From Cryobacterium sp. MP_M3 (lineage in GTDB: Bacteria; Actinomycetota; Actinomycetes; Actinomycetales; Microbacteriaceae): a stretch of 64,000 nucleotides of DNA. The notes under the pieces are model-generated. The model was not told the DNA's origin. It did no database searches and saw only the letters and a list, made by a program, of their open reading frames with translations. The stretch spans positions 124,001 through 188,000 of the forward strand of contig NZ_JADOVI010000004.1 of NCBI RefSeq assembly GCF_015752155.1, in the 5' to 3' direction. Positions within the stretch are counted from its first letter, which is position 1; every line of letters begins with the position of its first letter. Both the position numbers and the translations under genes were made by a program. Shown here piece by piece: positions 58,368 to 64,000 of this stretch.

Positions 58368-60557
58368 ATGACCGACACCCGTGCCGCCGCCCTTGAGATC
58401 CTGCGCAGCCTGGTCGGTCGCGACGACGCCGACTTCCACGAGGGCCAGTTCGAGGCGATCGAGACCCTGGTCGACGCGCGCAAACGGGCGCTCGTGGTGC
58501 AGCGCACCGGCTGGGGCAAGTCGGCCGTCTACTTCGTGGCGACCCTGCTGCTGCGCCGCCAGGGCGCCGGGCCGACCATCCTCGTCTCGCCGCTGCTCGC
58601 CCTGATGCGCGACCAGGTGGCCGCGGCCGCCCGCGCGGGGGTGCGGGCGGTGTCGATCAATTCGTCCAACGCCCACGAGTGGGCCGAGGTTCTGCAGAAG
58701 CTCCGCGACGACGAGGTCGACGTGCTGCTGGTGTCGCCCGAACGGCTGAACAACCCGGCCTTCCGCGATGAGCAACTCCCCGCGCTGATCGCCAGGGTCG
58801 GGCTGCTCGTGGTCGATGAGGCGCACTGCATCTCCGACTGGGGCCATGACTTCCGCCCGGACTACCGGCGGCTGCGCGACCTGATCGCGGAGATGCCGCC
58901 CGGCGTGCCCGTGCTGGCCACGACCGCGACCGCCAACAGCCGGGTCGTGACGGATGTCGCCGAGCAGGTCGGGGCGGCGGTGGGGGTCGGGGCAGGCCCG
59001 ACCACCGGCGGCCCGACCGCCGGCGGCCCGACCGCCGGCGGCTCGACCGCCGGCGGCGCGGAGGTCGTCACCATCCGCGGCCCGCTCGCCCGGGCCTCCC
59101 TGCGCCTCGGCGTGCTCCGGCTTCCCGATTCCCGTGCCCGGCTGGCGTGGCTGCTCAGCCACCTGGCCGAGCTGCCGGGCAGTGGCATCATCTACACGCT
59201 TACCGTCTCCGCGGCCGAGGACACCGCCCGGATGCTGCGGGAGGCCGGGCATCCGGTGCGGGCCTACACGGGCCAGACCGACACCGCCGAGCGTGAGGAG
59301 TCAGAGGGCATGCTCAAGCGCAACGAGGTCAAGGCCCTCGTCGCCACCAGCGCCCTCGGGATGGGCTTCGACAAGCCCGACCTCGGCTTCGTGCTGCATC
59401 TCGGCGCGCCCAGTTCCCCGGTGGCCTACTACCAGCAGGTCGGCCGTGCGGGCCGTGCCACCGCGAACGCGGACGTGCTCCTGCTGCCGGGGGTCGAGGA
59501 CGAGGCGATCTGGCAGTACTTCGCCACCTCGTCGATGCCGAGCCGGCACAAGGCGGAGGCCGTGCTCGGTGCGCTCGCCGCCCACGGTGGGGCCCCGCTC
59601 TCCACACCGGCTCTGGAGGCACGGGTCGACCTCAAGCGTTCCCCGCTGGAACTGCTGCTCAAGGTGCTCGACGTCGACGGCGCCGTGCGCCGGGTCACCG
59701 GCGGCTGGGTCGCGACCGGGCAGCCCTGGGTCTACGACGAGGACCGGTACGAGCGCATCGCAGCGGCCCGGCTGAGCGAGCAACAGGCGATGATCGACTA
59801 CGAACGCACCACCGGGTGCCGGATGGAGTTCCTGCAGCGGGCCCTCGACGACGACACCGCCGTGGCCTGCGGCCGCTGCGACAGCTGCACCGAGGCCTGG
59901 TACCCGTCGGGGGTCGCCGACGAGGCGGCGGCCGTCGCCGCCGCGTCGCTCGACCGGGTCGGCGTCGCCATCGAGCCCCGGGCCCAGTGGCCCACCGGGG
60001 TGGCGAGCCTCGGCGTCGACGTGCGCGGCAACATCCCGGTGGCCGAAAGGCTCGGAACCGGCCGCGCCCTCGCCCGCTTGACCGACCTCGGCTGGGGTGG
60101 CCCGTTGCGCGACGTGTTCGCGATCGACGCCCCCGATGCCCCGGCGAGCGCGGCCATGACGGCCGCGTGTTTCCGGGTGCTCGCCGACTGGGGCTGGGAC
60201 GAACGACCGGCCGCGGTGGTCTGCGTGCCGTCACGGCGGCATCCGCTGCTCGTCGACTCGGTCGGCCGGGCGTTCGCCGACGCCGGCCGCCTGCCCTGGC
60301 TCGGGTCGCTCGACCTGGTCGGCGGCGGCCCGGTCGGCACCCCGGGCGGCAACAGCGCCTACCGGCTGTCCTCGGTCTGGGACCGGTTCGCGGTCGGGCC
60401 GGCACTGGCCGAGGCGCTGGCTCCCTTCGCCGGGCGCCCCGTTCTGCTCGTCGACGACCTTGCCGACAGCCGCTGGACCCTCACCGTGGCCGGCCGTCTG
60501 CTCCGCCGCCAGGGCGTGGGGGCGGTGCTGCCGTTCGCGCTCGCCCTGCGTTCCTGA
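58368..60557 (+). CDS. RecQ-family DNA helicase with phosphoribosyltransferase-like C-terminus
   Basis: A 729-residue protein. Walker A is RTGWGKS (46-52), DEAH is at 150-153 (VVDEAHCISDWGHDFRPDY), and TSALGMGFDKPD and QQVGRAGR complete the helicase core. Four zinc Cys (CRMEF and ACGRCDSC) follow. HRDC is absent; instead the last 60 residues end in RPVLLVDDLADSRWTLTV, the PRPP-binding loop of type I phosphoribosyltransferases. A low-complexity insert of four GPTAG repeats (about 209-229) lies between the two RecA domains. ATG 58368 with AAGG upstream is chosen. Substrate of the C-terminal part unknown. Confidence 0.88.
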   Translation: MTDTRAAALEILRSLVGRDDADFHEGQFEAIETLVDARKRALVVQRTGWGKSAVYFVATLLLRRQGAGPTILVSPLLALMRDQVAAAARAGVRAVSINSSNAHEWAEVLQKLRDDEVDVLLVSPERLNNPAFRDEQLPALIARVGLLVVDEAHCISDWGHDFRPDYRRLRDLIAEMPPGVPVLATTATANSRVVTDVAEQVGAAVGVGAGPTTGGPTAGGPTAGGSTAGGAEVVTIRGPLARASLRLGVLRLPDSRARLAWLLSHLAELPGSGIIYTLTVSAAEDTARMLREAGHPVRAYTGQTDTAEREESEGMLKRNEVKALVATSALGMGFDKPDLGFVLHLGAPSSPVAYYQQVGRAGRATANADVLLLPGVEDEAIWQYFATSSMPSRHKAEAVLGALAAHGGAPLSTPALEARVDLKRSPLELLLKVLDVDGAVRRVTGGWVATGQPWVYDEDRYERIAAARLSEQQAMIDYERTTGCRMEFLQRALDDDTAVACGRCDSCTEAWYPSGVADEAAAVAAASLDRVGVAIEPRAQWPTGVASLGVDVRGNIPVAERLGTGRALARLTDLGWGGPLRDVFAIDAPDAPASAAMTAACFRVLADWGWDERPAAVVCVPSRRHPLLVDSVGRAFADAGRLPWLGSLDLVGGGPVGTPGGNSAYRLSSVWDRFAVGPALAEALAPFAGRPVLLVDDLADSRWTLTVAGRLLRRQGVGAVLPFALALRS
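58995..59054 (+). repeat. Four 15-bp repeats inside the RecQ-like gene
   Basis: Units of GGCCCGACCGCCGGC at 58995, 59010, 59025 and 59040 (first and last with one change) encode G-P/S-T-A/T-G in frame. Unit number may vary by slippage without a frameshift. Confidence 0.85.
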
Positions 60558-60683
60558 CTGCCGCCCGGATGACCTTGACAACGGCCGGGCCTGCCCGCAG
60601 ACTCGACCCACACCAATATTGCCTCTGAGACACTTTTAATTGCGTCACAGTGCCACCGCTCGACTGAACAAGCAAGGAACACC

Positions 60684-61652
60684 ATGGTCAACGGAGACTC
60701 ACCCATCGGTCCGGTCGACGCCAGCCTCGTCCCGCGCTATGCCGGGATCGCCACCTTCGCCCGGCTCCCCCGGCTCGAAGACGTGAAGCGCGCCGACATC
60801 GCCGTGGTCGGCGTGCCCTTCGACTCCGGGGTCAGCTACCGTCCGGGGGCCCGCTTCGGCCCGGCGCACGTGCGCGAGGCCTCCCGCCTGCTCCGCCCCT
60901 ACAACCCGGTGCAGGACGTCGAACCGTTCTCCAGCCAGCAGGTCGTCGACGCCGGCGACATCGCCGCGAACCCGTTCAACCTCACCGAAGCCGTCGCCCA
61001 GATCCAGGCCGCCGCGGCCGAGCTCTCCGCCGACGGCAAGCGGCTCGTGGTCATCGGCGGCGACCACACGATCGCCCTCCCGCTGCTGCGGGTCGTGGCC
61101 GAGCGGCACGGCCCGGTGGCGGTGCTGCACTTCGACGCGCACCTCGACACCTGGGACACCTACTTCGGCGCCCCGGTCACCCACGGCACGCCGTTCCGCC
61201 GGGCATCCGAGGAGGGCCTGATCGACCTCACCGCGAGCCTGCACGTCGGCATCCGCGGCCCCCTCTACTCCCGCGACGACCTCCGTGACGACGAACGCCT
61301 CGGCTTCGCGATCATCGCCAGCCACGAGTTCGAGACCGAGGGGCTCCCCCGCGCGATCGAACGGATGCTCGCCCGCCTCGGCGACCGTCCCGTCTACCTG
61401 TCCATCGACATCGACGTGCTCGACCCGGCGCACGCGCCCGGAACCGGCACGCCCGAGGCCGGCGGAATGACCAGCCGGGAACTCCTCGCGATGATCCGCG
61501 CACTGCGCGGCGTGAACCTGGTCGGCGCCGATGTCGTCGAGGTCGCCCCCGCCTACGACCACGCGCAGATCACCGCCGTCGCGGCCTCCCATGTGGCCTA
61601 CGAGATCATCTCCGCGATGACGCCGTCGGCCCCGGTGCCGCCCGCCGCCTAA
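60684..61652 (+). CDS. speB: Agmatinase
   Basis: A 322-residue ureohydrolase that splits agmatine into putrescine and urea with two Mn ions. Metal ligands are seen in GGDHTIALP (His), [10 protein letters not shown] (Asp, His, Asp) and [19 protein letters not shown] (Asp, Asp). AAGGA precedes ATG 60684. Guanidinobutyrase or proclavaminate-type ureohydrolases share the fold, so agmatine is likely but not proven. A TTGACA lies at 60575-60580 in the 126-base gap, without a clear -10. It supplies putrescine for the aminotransferase route. Its TAA overlaps the stop of the next gene. Confidence 0.9.
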   Translation: MVNGDSPIGPVDASLVPRYAGIATFARLPRLEDVKRADIAVVGVPFDSGVSYRPGARFGPAHVREASRLLRPYNPVQDVEPFSSQQVVDAGDIAANPFNLTEAVAQIQAAAAELSADGKRLVVIGGDHTIALPLLRVVAERHGPVAVLHFDAHLDTWDTYFGAPVTHGTPFRRASEEGLIDLTASLHVGIRGPLYSRDDLRDDERLGFAIIASHEFETEGLPRAIERMLARLGDRPVYLSIDIDVLDPAHAPGTGTPEAGGMTSRELLAMIRALRGVNLVGADVVEVAPAYDHAQITAVAASHVAYEIISAMTPSAPVPPAA

Positions 61653-62638
61653 CGCACCACGTGCAGCCGGAACGGCACGGGCTCGGTGTCCTCGCCGTAC
61701 CGGCCGCCGTGGGAGCTGAGCACGGCCAGGCTCACCAGGTCCGGCCCTCTGAGCCCGGGCCAGCCCTGGACCAGGCGCCGCCAGGATTCCGGCACGGCCG
61801 CGAGTCCCCAGCGCGCGGCCAGGAGCGCGCCGGCAGCCCCTGCCACCGCGTCGGTGTCGCCGCCCCCGCGGACGGCCGCCTCCACGCCCCGCCGCAGCTG
61901 GCCGGCATCCTCCTCGGTGCGGCTGATCGCCGACCACACGGCCTGCAGGGTTTGCACCACCCAGCCGTTCCGGGGAAAATCGGCCGGAAGCTTCCGGGCG
62001 GCCTCGGCCAGCCGCGCCGCCCACACGTCCCTGCGGGCAGCGGGCAGCAGGTCCAGCCCGATTCGGAGGTCGGCCTCCCCCTCGAGCACGGCGTGCCGGA
62101 GGGCGAGCCCGAAGAGTACGCAGGCGTCACCGGCATCCTCCTCGACGTGGGTCAGTTCGCTGATCAGGCGGGCGGTGCCGGCGAGCGCGGCCGGGTCATC
62201 CAGGCAGGCCAGCGCCACCGGGGCGGTGCGGAGGAGGGAGCCGTTCCCGGCGCTGCGACCCGTGCGGTTGTGCTGCTCCCTGGCCATCCGCCGGCTGCCC
62301 GCCGCCGTCGGTTCGGTGCCGGAGAGCACCGCGCCGAGCTGGATCCCGGCGTAGGGCGCGGACCGGGCCCAGCCCACCCATTCAGCCACGATGTCGTCCA
62401 GCACGGCGTCGGCGGCAAGGTCGCGGTCCTTCGACGCGGCGATCGCGATCGGCACGGCCATGGCCGTGTAGTCGGTCCATTCCCCGGGCGCCCAGTGGAA
62501 GCCGCCCCCTCCGCGCATACTGACCGGCGTATTCGCCGGGAGGGGACCGGCGAATTCGTAGCCGGCGCCGAGGGCATCCCCGCAGGCCAGCCCGAGGAGC
62601 ACGGCTGCGGATCGATCGTGTTGGGCAGCGCTGAGCAT
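61649..62638 (-). CDS. ADP-ribosylglycohydrolase family protein with altered metal motif
   Basis: A 329-residue protein of the DraG/ARH fold. [13 protein letters not shown] opens the domain and [20 protein letters not shown] closes it. The first Mg motif, normally TDDTxM, reads TDYTAM here (Tyr57 for the second Asp). Such enzymes remove ADP-ribose from proteins or nucleotides; the change may weaken metal binding or shift the substrate. ATG 62638 has AAGGAG at seven bases. It is convergent with agmatinase; the TAA and TAG overlap by three bases. Confidence 0.85.
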   Translation of the reverse strand: MLSAAQHDRSAAVLLGLACGDALGAGYEFAGPLPANTPVSMRGGGGFHWAPGEWTDYTAMAVPIAIAASKDRDLAADAVLDDIVAEWVGWARSAPYAGIQLGAVLSGTEPTAAGSRRMAREQHNRTGRSAGNGSLLRTAPVALACLDDPAALAGTARLISELTHVEEDAGDACVLFGLALRHAVLEGEADLRIGLDLLPAARRDVWAARLAEAARKLPADFPRNGWVVQTLQAVWSAISRTEEDAGQLRRGVEAAVRGGGDTDAVAGAAGALLAARWGLAAVPESWRRLVQGWPGLRGPDLVSLAVLSSHGGRYGEDTEPVPFRLHVVR

Positions 62639-62775
62639 CAGGGGACTCCTTCGGGTTGAGTCGACGGGCACAACCTACTTCGGCCCGGAACGGCCGGGCA
62701 AGGCATTGACGGGAGGCCCGGGTCCGTGCAAGTAACCCGGCGTCACGGGAATACCCGCGGTCGCCGGGCGCTTGT

Positions 62776-62802
62776 TAGTCTTCGGACGTCGCCTTCAGGC
62801 GA
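62776..62802 (+). promoter_or_regulatory. Promoter-like site and dyad before the second ABC operon
   Basis: TAGTCT (62776-62781) is a -10 candidate; start of transcription would fall near 62788, on the perfect dyad TCGCCT-TC-AGGCGA (62789-62802). That leaves a leader of about 105 bases. No riboswitch fold was recognised. The -35 is poor. Confidence 0.35.
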
Positions 62803-62892
62803 GCCACGGAAATCCTGCACCCTGCGATTTCGTCACCTGCGGACCGTCTCCACCCTGACGTTCCCACCCGCATCCCGGTTAGGCCAGAAATA

Positions 62893-63708
62893 ATGAAGCT
62901 CAAGATCATGTCGGCGGTTCTTCTCACAGCGGTTGCCGTTTCACTGGCCGGCTGCTCCGCCGGCGGTGCAGACCAGGGCAAGACGGCCGCGACGAGCGGC
63001 GACACCTCGCTGTCGTCCGTGCAGAAGGCCGGCACCCTCACCGTGGGCACGGAGGGAACCTACCGCCCGTTCTCCTTCCATGACGCAGGCTCCGGACCGC
63101 TCACCGGGTTCGACGTCGAGGTGGCGCAGGCCGTCGCCGCGAAGCTGGGCGTCAAGGCCAAGTTCGAGGAAACCCAGTGGGACGGCATCTTCGCCGGTCT
63201 CGAAGCTGACCGGTTCGACGTCATCGCCAACCAGGTCTCGATCACCCCGGAGCGCACCGCGAAGTACGAGTTCTCGAAGCCGTACACCTATTCCTCGGGC
63301 GTCATCGTCGTGAAGAGCGACAACACCTCGATCACCTCGTTCGCCACCCTGGCCGGCAAGACCAGCGCCCAGTCGCTGACCAGCAACTGGAACGCCCTCG
63401 CCACGGAGAGCGGCGCGAACGTGCAGGCCGTCGAGGGCTGGGCCCAGTCGGTCGCCCTCGTCGAACAGGGCCGCGTCGATGCCACGGTCAACGACAAGCT
63501 CACCTACCTCGATTACAAGAAGCAGACCGGCGCGGCCGGGCTCAAGGTCGCCGCGACCACCAAGGACCAGTCCGAGAGCGCGTTCGCGTTCAAGAAGGGC
63601 AGCACCAAGCTCGCCGGCGCCGTCGACAAGGCGCTCGCGGAACTCAGCACCGACGGAACCCTCGCGACGATCTCCGACAAGTACTTCGGGGCCGACGTCT
63701 CCCGGTAG
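62893..63708 (+). CDS. Polar amino-acid (cystine-type) ABC transporter substrate-binding lipoprotein
   Basis: A 271-residue SBP family 3 protein. The signal ends with lipobox LAGC (about residues 18-21). GTEGTYRPFSFHDAGSGPL, TGFDVEVAQAVA and ANQVSITPERTAKYEFSKPY are typical of cystine or polar amino-acid binders. The permease gene follows after 54 bases, so these start an importer operon that continues past the window. The specificity is not readable from sequence. Confidence 0.92.
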   Translation: MKLKIMSAVLLTAVAVSLAGCSAGGADQGKTAATSGDTSLSSVQKAGTLTVGTEGTYRPFSFHDAGSGPLTGFDVEVAQAVAAKLGVKAKFEETQWDGIFAGLEADRFDVIANQVSITPERTAKYEFSKPYTYSSGVIVVKSDNTSITSFATLAGKTSAQSLTSNWNALATESGANVQAVEGWAQSVALVEQGRVDATVNDKLTYLDYKKQTGAAGLKVAATTKDQSESAFAFKKGSTKLAGAVDKALAELSTDGTLATISDKYFGADVSR

Positions 63709-63762
63709 CCTGAGACCGCGCCACCCCCAGTCAGCCTCGAGCAAGATCCTGGACCCCTTCGC

Positions 63763-64000
63763 ATGAACCAATCCACGTGGGACCTGTTCCTGAGCTCGCT
63801 CGGACCGATCGTGCTGGGTGCCGTCACGGGGACGATCCCGCTGGCCCTGGTGTCATTCGCCGTCGGTCTGGCCCTCGCCCTCGTGCTCGCGCTGATGCGG
63901 CTGTCCCGGCGTCGGTGGATCTCATCGATCGCGCGGGTGTACATCTCGATCGTGCGCGGCACCCCGCTCCTGGTGCAGCTGTTCGTGATCTTCTACGGGC
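63763..64000 (+). CDS. Amino-acid ABC transporter permease (partial, cut at the window end)
   Basis: Starts at ATG 63763 and runs off the right edge after 79 residues. A long hydrophobic helix (about 15-46, VLGAVTGTIPLALVSFAVG) and the segment SIVRGTPLLVQLF are characteristic of HisM/GlnP-type permeases. It follows the binding-protein gene in the same direction, and its ATPase is expected just beyond. Confidence 0.88.
   Translation, partial: MNQSTWDLFLSSLGPIVLGAVTGTIPLALVSFAVGLALALVLALMRLSRRRWISSIARVYISIVRGTPLLVQLFVIFYG

Noticed and set aside
62639..62892. Riboswitch in the leader of the second ABC operon
   Set aside because: Only one short dyad is visible; no conserved core of a known class could be recognised.

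Overview
The window is high-GC DNA with long codon-biased genes, Shine-Dalgarno-led and apparently leaderless starts, F420-type oxidoreductase, PucR and DUF4192 genes, and a kinase/FN3/MoxR/DUF58/transglutaminase/FHA/FtsK cluster. This points to an actinobacterium, most likely family Microbacteriaceae (a Cryobacterium-like genus is a guess from gene content and style, not a proven assignment). It is chromosomal in character: no insertion sequence, prophage, tRNA, rRNA or CRISPR array was seen. Coding density is very high; the largest gene-free stretches are 62639-62892, 49332-49573, 12051-12288, 1159-1378, 58166-58367 and 31335-31534, all under 300 bases.

Layout. 1-3377: tail of a secreted Lys/Asp-rich protein, an NAD(P)-binding epimerase, DXR of the MEP isoprenoid pathway and a PlsC acyltransferase. 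3441-13404: nitrogen catabolism, with two GABA-aminotransferase paralogues either side of an inverted osmC, an L-asparaginase, a polyamine-type ABC importer (ATPase, two permeases, Tat lipoprotein) and alanine dehydrogenase. 13417-31334: a nine-gene, one-strand signalling/envelope cluster (FHA, PP2C, membrane Ser/Thr kinase, 1967-residue Ig-like/FN3 protein, MoxR, DUF58, transglutaminase-fold protein lacking its Cys and His, zinc-ribbon FHA, FtsK/SpoIIIE ATPase). It matches and extends the PFNA-type cluster described from bifidobacteria. 31535-33472: Lrp regulator plus class III aminotransferase.

33499-41150: housekeeping and orphan genes (DUF4192, MarP-like protease, NUDIX, RNase HI, sugar porter, DUF429), ending with a small unknown gene and a DUF4255 (Pvc16-like) domain fused to a degenerate AAA+ domain. 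41230-47808: amino-acid ABC importer, N-succinylamino-acid-racemase-type enolase and GNAT on one strand, with a divergent PucR regulator; this looks like a D- to L-amino-acid salvage unit. 47868-62638: FeS photolyase, orphan Phd antitoxin, DUF2236 oxygenase, MerR with a membrane protein, M18 aminopeptidase, GH65 phosphorylase, F420/PPOX enzyme, RecQ helicase with a phosphoribosyltransferase-like tail, agmatinase and an ADP-ribosylglycohydrolase with an altered metal motif. 62893-64000: start of a second amino-acid ABC operon, cut by the window end.

Themes. Polyamine and amino-acid nitrogen use recurs: importer, agmatinase, putative putrescine aminotransferase, two GabT, asparaginase, Ald and racemase unit. 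About a dozen genes have a TANNNT-like hexamer exactly six or seven bases before the start codon, indicating leaderless transcripts. Several convergent gene pairs are separated by long inverted repeats that probably act as two-way terminators.
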